A model generated the notes under the pieces. The model was not told the DNA's origin. It saw nothing but the letters and a program-made list of their open reading frames with translations, and ran no database searches. A stretch of DNA of 64,000 bases from Akkermansia sp. (lineage in GTDB: Bacteria > Verrucomicrobiota > Verrucomicrobiia > Verrucomicrobiales > Akkermansiaceae). The stretch is taken from the NCBI GenBank assembly GCA_017409465.1, contig JAFQSQ010000006.1:1-64000 (forward strand), written 5' to 3'. Shown here one piece after another: positions 24,386 through 33,442 of the stretch. The first letter of the stretch is position 1. Each line of letters begins with the position of its first letter. The position numbers and the translations under genes are program-made.

Positions 24386-26023
24386 ATGAGCAGAAAGAGA
24401 ACAATCATCGTAGGGGGCGTGGCCGGTGGTGCCACGGCGGCAGCGCGGTTGAGCCGACTGGGAGTCGACCGCGAAATGATCATCATCGAGCGAGGGGAGC
24501 ACGTTTCATTCGCGAATTGCGGGTTGCCGTACTACATTGGCGGCGTGATAGAGAAAGAAAGCTCTCTGCTGCTGGCCACGCCGGAACTTTTTCGCACGCG
24601 CTACGGTATAGATGTGCTGTTGCGGCATGAGGTCCGAGCCATCGACCCGCAGCAGAGAACGGTCAGTGTCACCAATCTGGAAACGGGTGAACAATTGCAG
24701 CTCAGTTACAATGAACTGATTCTGTCTCCGGGGGCGGCTCCGCTCCGCCCGCCTATGCCGGGTATAGACCTGCCGGGGGTGATGACGCTGCGCACCGTGC
24801 CGGATGCCAACGCTATCCGCCGATATATTGCAGAACACGGCGTGCGCCGTGCCCTGGTGATTGGGGCGGGCTTTATCGGGCTGGAAGTAGCGGAAAATCT
24901 GCACCACGCCGGTATTGAAGTCAGTATAGTAGAAGGCGGCAGCCACGTCCTGCCTCCGCTGGATGCCCACATGTCCAGCTATGTGGAGGAGTTGCTGGCA
25001 GCTCACGGGATAAGTGTTGAAGTCGGACGGATAGCAACGGGAATTCGCCGCTGTGAAAATGGGCGGCTGCAGGCGTACAGCGACACCTGGAGCAGTGCCG
25101 AGGCAGATTTAATTTTACTTTCCATAGGTGTGCGACCGGAGACTACTCTGGCGCAGAGCGCGGGGCTTCGCATAGGTGAGACCGGGGGAATATGGGTAGA
25201 TGAGCACATGCGCACCAGCGTTCCCGGCATCTGGGCGGTGGGAGATGCCGTGCAGACCACGAATCGCCTTACCGGGAAGCCCACAAGGTTAGCCCTGGCG
25301 GGCGTGGCTCAAAAGCAGGCCAGAGTGGCGGCAGATGATATCGCGGGGCGCTCGGCCGAGTTCCGGGGTGTGCTGGGAACTGCCGTGCTGAGGCTTTTCG
25401 GAACCACGATTGCCATGACCGGACTGAATATCGACACGCTGGCGCGCAGCGGTGAGACTGATTATGAGTACGTAGACGGGCATCACACTCAGCATGTAGG
25501 CTATTACCCGGGGGCAAGTCCCATCCATGCGCGTCTGGTATACCGCCGCAGCGATGGGAAATTGCTGGGCTACACTGCCATAGGCGAGGAAGGAGCCGCG
25601 CGGAGGACAGATGTGGTAGCCGCTCTGATGGGGAACAATGGCACAGTGTATCATCTGGCGGAATCTGAGTTATGCTACTCCCCGCAGGAAGGCGCGGCAA
25701 AGGATGCCGTCAATCAGCTTGCGCTGGCGGCGGTGAACAATCTGCAAGGGCTGCATCCGATTGCTCATCGGGAGGATATTCGCCCGGAGAGTTTCCTGCT
25801 CGATGTGCGGGAACGCGCGGAAGTGGCTCGAGCTCCTTATCCCGGGGCGATCAATATACCGCTCTCAGAGCTGCGCGATCGCGTGGCAGAACTACCGCAG
25901 GAGCAAGAGCTGCTGGTGTTCTGCCAAAGCGGAGTGCGTGGTCACACCGCCACCGCGTTGTTGAATAACCTCAACTTCCGTGCTCGGCATCTCAGTGGGG
26001 GATATCTTACCCTTTCTCATTAA
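24386..26023 (+). CDS. CoA-disulfide reductase-like flavoprotein with C-terminal rhodanese domain
   Basis: 545 residues. FAD motif IIVGGVAGGATAAARLSRLG; single redox cysteine C45 in SFANCGLPYYIGG, the hallmark of CoA-disulfide or CoA-persulfide reductases; NAD motif VIGAGFIGLEVAE; then a dimerisation domain and a C-terminal rhodanese with C513 in FCQSGVRGHTA. The fused form is known to reduce CoA persulfide and polysulfide. With the preceding rhodanese and the ArsR repressor it forms a sulfur-handling operon, useful in a sulfide-rich gut. Confidence 0.94.
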   Translation: MSRKRTIIVGGVAGGATAAARLSRLGVDREMIIIERGEHVSFANCGLPYYIGGVIEKESSLLLATPELFRTRYGIDVLLRHEVRAIDPQQRTVSVTNLETGEQLQLSYNELILSPGAAPLRPPMPGIDLPGVMTLRTVPDANAIRRYIAEHGVRRALVIGAGFIGLEVAENLHHAGIEVSIVEGGSHVLPPLDAHMSSYVEELLAAHGISVEVGRIATGIRRCENGRLQAYSDTWSSAEADLILLSIGVRPETTLAQSAGLRIGETGGIWVDEHMRTSVPGIWAVGDAVQTTNRLTGKPTRLALAGVAQKQARVAADDIAGRSAEFRGVLGTAVLRLFGTTIAMTGLNIDTLARSGETDYEYVDGHHTQHVGYYPGASPIHARLVYRRSDGKLLGYTAIGEEGAARRTDVVAALMGNNGTVYHLAESELCYSPQEGAAKDAVNQLALAAVNNLQGLHPIAHREDIRPESFLLDVRERAEVARAPYPGAINIPLSELRDRVAELPQEQELLVFCQSGVRGHTATALLNNLNFRARHLSGGYLTLSH

Positions 26024-26154
26024 CCGTATGGGCTCGAGAACGCGAAATTGACCTCCGCGCTGCTGAGAGCTTCTTCGCTGGGCTCTCAGCACCGGGGGGG
26101 GTGACTTTATTGCTCCGGCAATTAAAGGATGTTGCTCTGCCGATACGTCAAATG

Positions 26155-26181
26155 GAAATTTGTCGGGCAGAAAGCCCGAGG
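26155..26181. repeat. Repeat with hairpin, shared with 37166-37192
   Basis: AAATTTGTCGGGC-A-GAAAGCCCG-AGG here and AAATTTGTCGGGC-T-GAAAGCCCG-CGG after dus differ at only two positions. The core CGGGC...GCCCG forms a small hairpin. It looks like a REP-type intergenic element. Confidence 0.65.
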
Positions 26182-26185
26182 AATT

Positions 26186-26422
26186 TTGAGCCCGGAGGGC
26201 GGTATAATCGTAGCGAGGGGAGGAGACGCGTAGCGGCGGAGCCCCTCGTTATGCACAAAAAATTATAAGGAGCCCTGAGCGCAGGCGATAGGGCGGCATA
26301 AAGCGTTGTCTCCATATAGGACATCGCTTTATGCCGCCCGCTTTCGCGGGCTCAGCATTCTCTTTGTCTTCTACGAGGCCCTGACGGGCCTCGCTACGAT
26401 TATGCCGCCCATACGGGCTCAA
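26186..26422. repeat. Nested inverted-repeat element of about 237 bp
   Basis: Outer arms 26186-26218 and 26389-26422 match at about 31 of 34 positions (TTGAGCCC...GGGCGG, then TATAATCGTAGCGAGG or CATAATCGTAGCGAGG). Within lie GAGGGG/CCCCTC (26215-26247), a perfect 15-bp hairpin GGGCGGCATAAAGCG / CGCTTTATGCCGCCC (26291-26339) and AGGCCC/GGGCCT (26375-26391). The word GGGCGG(C/T)ATAA recurs in both arms and in the inner hairpin. No coding sequence is present. It could be a compound REP/BIME or a non-autonomous mobile element. Confidence 0.8.
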
Positions 26423-26605
26423 CTTTTGCTGCGTTGAGGATTGCGTCGGCGGGATGCCGGGCGGTTTTGGTATTCATCACTATTCAGCTGAGCAGCTTCT
26501 TCCGGGTGTGTGGCGTACCTGCCGAGAAAAAATCACGGTGCAGCCACATAAAACGGTTTTTCTAACCCCTTGCCTATAGGGGCGGTATCATGCATGATAG
26601 CCGAC

Positions 26606-27670
26606 ATGCACGAATCACCCATCAATCCTCAGCATCGAGGGCGAGGCGCCCACATGAGCAATGTACACGGCTGGAATATGCCCCATTCCTTCAGCAGTCT
26701 GCACGAGGAGCATACGGCTTGCCGGACCGCATGTGGGATATTCGATATCTCCCACATGGGAAAATTCCATATAGGCGGCAGTGGGGCTCTGGAATGGATA
26801 GAGAGCGTCCTGAGCAACACGGCCACCGACTGCCCCGATGGCTGCGGGCAGACCAGTTTTCTGCTGCGGGAGAACGGCAGCGTCATGGATCGCCTTCTTC
26901 TCTTTCGTGAAAATGATCACAGCCTTTACCTGCTGGGGCATGCCGCCCGGGCCGACTGCACCTTTGCCTGCCTGCTTTACCTCGCGACCGGCAGCGCCCT
27001 GCAACTGCAGGATATGACCCGCCGCCGCAGCGGCATGGCTCTCAGCGGGCCGGATGCCGAACGCATCATCCGGCGTGTCCTGCCGGGCGTCTCCCTGCCC
27101 GGAGACATGGAAATCCGGCATCTCAAATCAGGCGGTGACGAGGTCATCATCACCCACGCCGGAATCATCGGCGGCAGCAGCTATGAGATATGGGTACCGT
27201 CGGCATCGGGTATCCGCTACTATGAACAATTCATCAGCCTGGGAGCCGTCCCCTGCGGCACAGCCACGCAAGACTACCTGCGGCACGAAGCCGGTATCGC
27301 CGATGCAGAGCTTGACCTGCGGCAAGGTCGCACCCCCATACAGGCCGGGCTGGGCTGCTACTGTTCCCCCCACAAGGACTACCCCGGTGCCGAACGCTTA
27401 CGGTTGCAACGCCTCCAGGCTCCCCTGCTCAGGCTTGTCAGCATGGAATGCAAGGCGCGGTATCGGGTACCGCTCGGCGGTGATTCCGTGACCGACGGTG
27501 CAGGACTGATCGTAGGCAGCATCACCAGCGCCAGTTATACCCCCGACGCGAAAGGACACCTCGCGCTGGCCTACCTGCTCCGCAGACTCTGCAGCCCCGG
27601 CTCGAAGCTTTACGTCCTGATGCAGGGGCACAGCATCCCCGCCGTCGTCCGCCAACAGACCATTCGATGA
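26606..27670 (+). CDS. gcvT: Aminomethyltransferase (glycine cleavage T protein) family
   Basis: 354 residues from the ATG at 26606 (MHESPINPQHRGRGAHMSNVHG); the ORF can be extended 12 codons but nothing supports it. Typical of GcvT: EHTACRTACGIFDISHMGKF at the N-terminus (folate-binding fold), GMALSGPDA in the middle, GLGCYCSPHKDYPGAERL and a C-terminal beta-barrel domain (VGSITSASYTPDAKGHLALA). GcvT moves a methylene group from aminomethylated H protein to tetrahydrofolate. The H and P genes are not adjacent, so a stand-alone folate-dependent protein of the family is possible. Confidence 0.85.
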   Translation: MHESPINPQHRGRGAHMSNVHGWNMPHSFSSLHEEHTACRTACGIFDISHMGKFHIGGSGALEWIESVLSNTATDCPDGCGQTSFLLRENGSVMDRLLLFRENDHSLYLLGHAARADCTFACLLYLATGSALQLQDMTRRRSGMALSGPDAERIIRRVLPGVSLPGDMEIRHLKSGGDEVIITHAGIIGGSSYEIWVPSASGIRYYEQFISLGAVPCGTATQDYLRHEAGIADAELDLRQGRTPIQAGLGCYCSPHKDYPGAERLRLQRLQAPLLRLVSMECKARYRVPLGGDSVTDGAGLIVGSITSASYTPDAKGHLALAYLLRRLCSPGSKLYVLMQGHSIPAVVRQQTIR

Positions 27671-27712
27671 CCGACGGCAGGATGCAGGACCTTCTCCGGC
27701 TTCAGCGCCAGC

Positions 27713-29818
27713 TCAGTCAGGAATTTTTTTCAGCCACTGTCTGGCGGTCTCATTTCCCTTGTCGGCAGCTTTTCGTAACCACTTCTTCGCCTCTTGCCGG
27801 TCGCGCTTTACCCCCTCGCCGTTGTAGTAACATACACCCAGGCAGGCCTGTGCAGCAGCATCCCCCTGCTCCGCGGCCGGGCGGAACCACTTCACCGCCT
27901 CCTGTCGGTCGCGCTTTACCCCCTCGCCGTGGTAGTAACATATACCCAGGTTGCTCTGAGCCGCAGCATTCCCCTGCTCCGCGGCCAGGCGGAACCACTT
28001 CACCGCCTCCTTCCAGTCGCGTCTCTCGTAGTACCATGCACCCAGGTTGTTCTGAGCCGCAGCATTCCCCTGCTCCGCGGCCGGGCGATACCACTTCACC
28101 GCCTCCTCAGCATCTTTCTCCACACCCTCGCCTCTGGCATAGCACAAGGCCAGGCTGTACTGCGCCGGGGCATTCCCCTGCTCTGCGGCCGCGCGATACC
28201 ACTTCACTGCCTCCGCGGCATCTTTCGGAACGCCATATCCCTTGGCATAGCACGCGCCCAGGTTGGTCTGCGCCTGGGCATCTCCCTGCTCCGCTGCCGC
28301 GTGATACCACTTCACCGCCTCCGTTAAGTCTTTCGCCACGCCAGCACCGAACTCATAGCACCAGCCCAGGTTACACTGCGCCTGGGCATTCCCCTGCTCT
28401 GCGGCCGCGCGATACCACTTCACCGCCTCCTCAGCATCTTTCTCCACGCCGTTGCCATTGGCATAGCACACGCCCAGAAAATACTGAGCCCCCGCATTGC
28501 CCTGAGCCGCAGCCCTCTGCCACAGCTCAAAAGCTCGACGTTGATCTACCGACACACCACCCAATCCTTTATCATAATAGACCCCCAGATTATGCAAGGC
28601 TCCGGAATGGTTCTGCTCTGCCGCAAGATGATACCACCCGGCGGCCTCTATATCATCCTCCGGCACGCCGTGTCCAAAATCATAACAGCAGCCCAATCGG
28701 CACTGCCCATCAGCATGCCCCTGCTCCGCTGCCGCGCGGTACCACTTCACCGCTTCCGTTAAGTCCCTCGCCACACCCGCTCCGGACTCATAGCACACAC
28801 CCAGCAGCACTTGAGCCTCGGCATAGCCCTGCTCTGCAGGCCGCCGCAGCAGCTTGACCGTTTTGCCGAAGTCGCGCTTATCCAGATACTCCTTTGCCTG
28901 CCGGATCTGCTCTTCTGCCTCCGCGCGGCGACGTTCTTTCGCATCGTCAGCCAACCATTGTTTCGCAGCGTCATTCCCCTGCGCGGCGGCCAGGCCATAC
29001 CACTTTGCCGCCTCGGCGGTATCTTTCGCCACGCCCTCGCCCCTCGCATAGCACGCACCCAGCAGGCACTGAGCCTCGGCATAGCCCTGCTCTGCAGGCC
29101 GCCGCAGCAGCTCGACCGCTTTGCCGAAGTCACGCTTATCCAGACACGCCTTTGCCTGCCGGATCTGTTCCTCCGTCTCCGCGCGGCGACGCGCTTCCGC
29201 ATAATCAGCCAGCCATTGTTTCGCCGTTTCATTCCCCTGCGCGGCGGCCAGGCCATACCACTTCTCTGCCTGCTGCGGGTCTTTATCCATACCAAATCCC
29301 TCAGCGCAGTATTGCCCCAGCAGCAGCTGTGCCTCCGTCAGCCCTTTCTCCGCCGCAGTCCAGATGTACTTTACCGCCTCGCGACTATCTTTCGGCACGC
29401 CGTTGCCATTGGCATAGCAGAGCCCCAGTCGGTAATGCGCCTCGGGGGCTCCCTGTTCCACCGCCGCGCGATACCACTGCACCGCCTCCACCGCATCCCG
29501 CGCTGCCCCCTCGCCCTGCTCCAGGCAGTGCCCCAGCAGCAGCTGTGCAGGGGTGTAGCCCGCCTCAGCCGCGCGGCGCAGCAGCTCCAGAGCCCGCTCC
29601 GGTTCCTTCTCGCGCCCCTCACCCACCAGCAGCTGCCGCCCGAGAGAATATTCCTCCTCCTCCGAGGCAAACAGCAGCCCTGCCGCCTCGCGACCGCTCT
29701 TCGTGCTCAGAGTCATCCCCAACCCACCGAGCAGCAGCCCCGCAAGCCCTATTCCACATCCGGTGAGCACCATTCTTTTCTTCCCGCCCCGTCGCTGTTC
29801 CGTCGTTTGTGTTTCCAT
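27713..29818 (-). CDS. Membrane-anchored Sel1-repeat protein (701 aa)
   Basis: A membrane helix at about 17-37 (MVLTGCGIGLAGLLLGGLGM) anchors a long array of 36-residue Sel1 (TPR-like) repeats of the form AEQGNAxAQxxLGxCYxxGxGV.KD..EAVKWYRxA. Twice an 86-residue module is inserted with a charged helix (RRRAETEEQIRQAK and RRRAEAEEQIRQAK), repeated in the DNA at exactly 258 bp. Such alpha-solenoids bind other proteins or peptides. The topology suggests a periplasmic or extracytoplasmic scaffold. It follows the 858-residue paralogue by 22 bases. Recent repeat expansion is evident. Confidence 0.88.
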   Translation of the reverse strand: METQTTEQRRGGKKRMVLTGCGIGLAGLLLGGLGMTLSTKSGREAAGLLFASEEEEYSLGRQLLVGEGREKEPERALELLRRAAEAGYTPAQLLLGHCLEQGEGAARDAVEAVQWYRAAVEQGAPEAHYRLGLCYANGNGVPKDSREAVKYIWTAAEKGLTEAQLLLGQYCAEGFGMDKDPQQAEKWYGLAAAQGNETAKQWLADYAEARRRAETEEQIRQAKACLDKRDFGKAVELLRRPAEQGYAEAQCLLGACYARGEGVAKDTAEAAKWYGLAAAQGNDAAKQWLADDAKERRRAEAEEQIRQAKEYLDKRDFGKTVKLLRRPAEQGYAEAQVLLGVCYESGAGVARDLTEAVKWYRAAAEQGHADGQCRLGCCYDFGHGVPEDDIEAAGWYHLAAEQNHSGALHNLGVYYDKGLGGVSVDQRRAFELWQRAAAQGNAGAQYFLGVCYANGNGVEKDAEEAVKWYRAAAEQGNAQAQCNLGWCYEFGAGVAKDLTEAVKWYHAAAEQGDAQAQTNLGACYAKGYGVPKDAAEAVKWYRAAAEQGNAPAQYSLALCYARGEGVEKDAEEAVKWYRPAAEQGNAAAQNNLGAWYYERRDWKEAVKWFRLAAEQGNAAAQSNLGICYYHGEGVKRDRQEAVKWFRPAAEQGDAAAQACLGVCYYNGEGVKRDRQEAKKWLRKAADKGNETARQWLKKIPD

Positions 29819-29840
29819 GAATTCTCTTTCTTAGGGTGTC

Positions 29841-32417
29841 TCAATAATATTGTTTCAATATCCTTTTAGCATTCTCATCCCCCCCGTCTGCTGCTTTGCG
29901 AAACCACTTCTTCGCCTCCTGTCGGTCACGCTTCACCCCCTCGCCGTTGTAGTAGCACGCACCCAGGTTATGCTGAGCCTCGACAATTCCCTGCTCCGCA
30001 GCTGCGCGATACCACTTCACCGCCTCCTCAGCATCTTTCGCCACGCCATCGCCCATGTCATAGCACACGCCCAGGTTGAACTGCGCCCGGTCATGCCCCT
30101 GCTCCGCGGCCTGCCGATACCACTTCACTGCCTCGGCATCATCCTCCGGCACGCCATCACCCATGCTATAGCAAAAGCCCAAGCGGAACTGTGCCTCAGC
30201 ATTCCCCTGCTCTGCGGCCAGGCGATACCACTTCACTGCCTCCGCTGCATCTTTCGGCACGCCATCGCCCACGGAGTAACTCATGCCCAATAGGAGCTGT
30301 GCCTTGGCATGCCCCTGCTCTGCGGCCTGCCGATACCACTTCACTGCCTCGGCATCATCCTCCGGCACGCCATCACCCATGCTATAGCAAAAGCCCAAGC
30401 GGAACTGTGCCTCAGCATTCACCTGCTCTGCGGCCAGGCGATACCACTTCACCGCCTCCGCGGCATCTTTCGGCACGCCCTCGCCCACAGAGTAACTCAT
30501 GCCCAAAAGGAGCTGCGCCTCGGCTTGCCCCTGCTCCGCGGCCTGCCGATACCACTTCACAGCCTCAGCATCATCCTCCGGCACGCCCTCGCCATTATCA
30601 TAACACAAGCCCAAGACGCACTGCGCCTGGACATGCCCCTGCTCCGTGGCCAAGCGGTACCATTTCACAGCCTCGGCATCATCCTCCGCCACGCCCTCGC
30701 CGTCAGCATAGCACACGCCCAGGTTGTACTGCGCCTCGGCATGCCCCTGCTCTGCTGCCGCGCGATACCACTTCACAGCTTCCACAGCATCTTTCGCCAC
30801 GCCATCGCCGTTAACATAGCACGCGCCCAGGCTACACTGCGCATCGGCATCCCCTTGCTCCGCTGCCGCGCGATACCACTTCACAGCCTCCACAGCATCT
30901 TTCGGCACGCCATCTCCCTTGGCATAACACACGCCCAGGTTGTTCTGCGCCTCGGCATGCCCCTGCTCTGCAGCCGCGCGAAACCACTTCACCGCCTCCG
31001 CAACATCTTTCGCCACGCCATCGCCGTTAGCATAGCACACGCCCAAGTTACACTGCGCCTCGGCATGCCCTTGCTCCGCTGCCGCGCGATACCACTTCGC
31101 CGCCTCGGTATCATCCTCCGGCACGCCATCGCCTTTGTCATAACACGAGCCCAGGTTGTACTGCGCCCGGGCATAGCCCTGCTCCGCTGCCGCGCGATAC
31201 CACTTCACAGCTTCCACAGCATCTTTCGCCACGCCATCGCCTTTGTCATAACACGAGCCCAGGTTGTACTGCGCCTGGTCATGCCCCTGCTCTGCTGCCG
31301 CGCGATACCACTTCGCCGCCTCGGTATCATCCTCCGGCACGCCATATCCATCGGCATAGCACGCGCCCAAAATATACTGTGCCATAGCATTCCCCTGCTC
31401 TGCAGCCGCGCGAAACCACTTCACTGCCTCCGCATCATCCTCCGGCATGCCATATCCATTAGCATAACACACGCCCATGTTGTACTGCGCCTCAGCATCC
31501 CCCTGCTCTGCGGCCAAGCGACACCACTTCACCGCCTCCACGGCATCTTTCGCCACGCCGTTGCCATTAGCATAGCACACGCCCATGTTGTACTGCGCCT
31601 TGGCATGCCCCTGCTCTGCGGCCGCGCGAAACCACTTCACCGCCTCCGCAGCATCCTCCGGCACGCCCGCCCCCTTGGCATAATGCTCGCCCAGCTTGTA
31701 CTGTGCATCGGCGTGCCCCAGCTCGGCTGCCAGTCGATACCACTTTACCGCCTTAGCATCATCCTTCTGTGCGACCGCGCCATTAAGATAGAGCATACTC
31801 AGTCGGGACTTCATTCCGGCAGGATCGCGCTCCGCTGCTGCGCGGAACCACTTCATCGCCTCGGCATCATCTTCCGGCACTACCCTGCCCTCAGCATAGA
31901 ACAAGCCCAGGAAGAACTGCGCATCGGCATCCCCCAGCTCTGCTGCCGTGCGATACCACTTCACCGCTTCGGCTTCATCCTCCGGCACGCCATCGCCTTT
32001 ATCATAGCAGAAGCCCAGAAGATACTGCGCCCGGGCATAGCCCTGCTCCGCTGCCGCGCGATACCACTTCACCGCCTCCGCAGCATCTTGCCCCACCCCT
32101 GTACCGGCGCTGAAACACTGCCCCAGCAGCTGCTGCGCCGGAGCATAGCCCGCCTCTGCCGCCTTCCTCAGCAGCTCCACGGCCTTTGACGGATTCGCCG
32201 CTGCACCCTCCCCGCTCAGCAATTGCTGCGCCTCGGCATACTGCGCTTCGGCAGAAGAAAACCAGGAGCATACCTCCTGTCGTATATCACCGGAAAGAGC
32301 CAATACACCGCCGGCTCCCAGGCACACACTGCCCACCGCCACCCCGGCCACCGCGAGGATGAATGGCGCCCTGCTCTTTCGAGCCGCTGACTGCTGTTGA
32401 TTATCTGCTTGTTGCAT
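29841..32417 (-). CDS. Membrane-anchored Sel1-repeat protein (858 aa)
   Basis: N-terminal basic segment, a membrane helix at about 19-42 (FILAVAGVAVGSVCLGAGGV), then about 22 Sel1 repeats of 36 residues (108 bp) to the C-terminus. Many repeats are nearly identical; bases 30129-30338 and 30345-30554 repeat at exactly 216 bp (two Sel1 units), a recent tandem duplication. Probably an extracytoplasmic protein-binding solenoid. It is in tandem with the 701-aa paralogue and downstream of a five-gene lipoprotein operon that contains two more Sel1 proteins. Confidence 0.88.
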   Translation of the reverse strand: MQQADNQQQSAARKSRAPFILAVAGVAVGSVCLGAGGVLALSGDIRQEVCSWFSSAEAQYAEAQQLLSGEGAAANPSKAVELLRKAAEAGYAPAQQLLGQCFSAGTGVGQDAAEAVKWYRAAAEQGYARAQYLLGFCYDKGDGVPEDEAEAVKWYRTAAELGDADAQFFLGLFYAEGRVVPEDDAEAMKWFRAAAERDPAGMKSRLSMLYLNGAVAQKDDAKAVKWYRLAAELGHADAQYKLGEHYAKGAGVPEDAAEAVKWFRAAAEQGHAKAQYNMGVCYANGNGVAKDAVEAVKWCRLAAEQGDAEAQYNMGVCYANGYGMPEDDAEAVKWFRAAAEQGNAMAQYILGACYADGYGVPEDDTEAAKWYRAAAEQGHDQAQYNLGSCYDKGDGVAKDAVEAVKWYRAAAEQGYARAQYNLGSCYDKGDGVPEDDTEAAKWYRAAAEQGHAEAQCNLGVCYANGDGVAKDVAEAVKWFRAAAEQGHAEAQNNLGVCYAKGDGVPKDAVEAVKWYRAAAEQGDADAQCSLGACYVNGDGVAKDAVEAVKWYRAAAEQGHAEAQYNLGVCYADGEGVAEDDAEAVKWYRLATEQGHVQAQCVLGLCYDNGEGVPEDDAEAVKWYRQAAEQGQAEAQLLLGMSYSVGEGVPKDAAEAVKWYRLAAEQVNAEAQFRLGFCYSMGDGVPEDDAEAVKWYRQAAEQGHAKAQLLLGMSYSVGDGVPKDAAEAVKWYRLAAEQGNAEAQFRLGFCYSMGDGVPEDDAEAVKWYRQAAEQGHDRAQFNLGVCYDMGDGVAKDAEEAVKWYRAAAEQGIVEAQHNLGACYYNGEGVKRDRQEAKKWFRKAADGGDENAKRILKQYY
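30129..30554. repeat. 216-bp tandem duplication inside the Sel1 gene
   Basis: Two copies of a two-unit Sel1 block, offset exactly 216 bases (2 x 108), with few differences over more than 180 bases. Such repeats will recombine readily and change protein length. Confidence 0.85.
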
Positions 32418-32693
32418 ATGTAGAATGGCTTGTTAGTGTTGGTAAAGAGTTTGGAGAAACATCTCTTATTATGTGTACTGAACGTTTTTCATTCAGCATC
32501 TCCTGAATAAAACACCGACACCCCCGTGTCAACAGGGTACACAGGGGCATCGGGCGATTGATATCCACCGTTTATCTGATTACTGCACATGAGTTGAAAG
32601 ATAAAGGAGAAAATGATTTTTTACGATGAATCAACCGGGAGAAGAAGCTGCATCGGCAGAACCATGTCACGGAATTTCACCACGACGACGCTA

Positions 32694-33428
32694 CTAGTTG
32701 CCATATTGAGCTTTATGCCTGTCAATCAAATCCTGTTTGATGGACATTTCCTGCTCATAATCGGCAGAATAGTTGTTCGGGGCAGATGAGTTAATAGCAC
32801 GATCAAGGGAACCAGTTGCTCGTGCATGCTCTACCCCATCGTTAAACGCCGACAGCAAAGCCACTACAACCATCAACGAACTCTGTGTCACAGTAATAGG
32901 AAAGTCCACAAGCATCCAGTCGAAGACTGCAGCCGTCCACAGCCACCCCGAGTTGGGGCTATTATAATCATAGAGAGCTCGCATCGCCCCCGACATGTTC
33001 ACAATGGGTTTACGGGGATAGGTGCGAACCAAATCCGGATTCTCCGCCATCTTCACCTTACCATTCAAATCGAAGTAATCCGTACTCTCCCCCGTCAGGT
33101 AACGAGCGAAATCCGCAGGCACCTCCACCATGACTGAGCCGCTCTTTCGCGTAGCCTTGGTAGAGGTACTGCGGGAGTGGTCTCTACTGTCGAATGCACT
33201 ATACTGCAACACAACCGGGGAGTCAAAACGAACATGCGGAATCTCCAGATAATAATTGACTCCGTTTGTGTAGACAGCCTGTCCGATCTTCAATTCGGAA
33301 GTATCCATCAGAGCCGTATGAGAAGCGGCATCAGTGATGAATCCGGCAGAGTTGAAATAGCAGCTGTTGAGAGCAACGCTGCTCAACGCTGCCATAGCAG
33401 CTAACGTTGTAATTGGTTTTGGAATCAT
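32694..33428 (-). CDS. Lipoprotein of the 'SCYFNS' family, short form
   Basis: 244 residues. Signal peptide with lipobox ending at C23 (SVALNSCYFNSAG). It is paralogous to the N-terminal part of the next gene upstream: shared CYFNS, DAASH, NYYLEIPHVRFDS / NYYIYLRRYRYDT, and WTAAVFDWMLVDFPITV / YTAGVFNWLCVDLPITC near the end. No known domain recognised. Last gene of a five-lipoprotein operon; the stop of the upstream gene is 14 bases away. Confidence 0.8.
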   Translation of the reverse strand: MIPKPITTLAAMAALSSVALNSCYFNSAGFITDAASHTALMDTSELKIGQAVYTNGVNYYLEIPHVRFDSPVVLQYSAFDSRDHSRSTSTKATRKSGSVMVEVPADFARYLTGESTDYFDLNGKVKMAENPDLVRTYPRKPIVNMSGAMRALYDYNSPNSGWLWTAAVFDWMLVDFPITVTQSSLMVVVALLSAFNDGVEHARATGSLDRAINSSAPNNYSADYEQEMSIKQDLIDRHKAQYGN

Positions 33429-33442
33429 TTTCTGTAAATAAA

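Larger units (their letters stand above)
26024..26605. other. Non-coding region rich in palindromes
   Basis: About 580 bases with no gene. Contents in order: hairpin GCTGAGAGC/GCTCTCAGC (26062-26090); hairpin CGGGC-AGAAA-GCCCG within a repeat shared with 37.17 kb; then the nested inverted-repeat structure at 26186-26422. The last 180 bases show no clear structure and must contain the promoter of the GcvT-like gene. Confidence 0.6.

Noticed and set aside
30309-32189. 626-residue plus-strand open frame with regular repeats
   Set aside because: The repeats are the complement of the Sel1 repeats of the minus-strand gene; no signal or family pattern on the plus strand.
27713-32417. CRISPR-like array from the regular 108-bp repeats
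   Set aside because: The repeats are coding, in frame and translate to 36-residue Sel1 units; there are no unique spacers and no cas genes.
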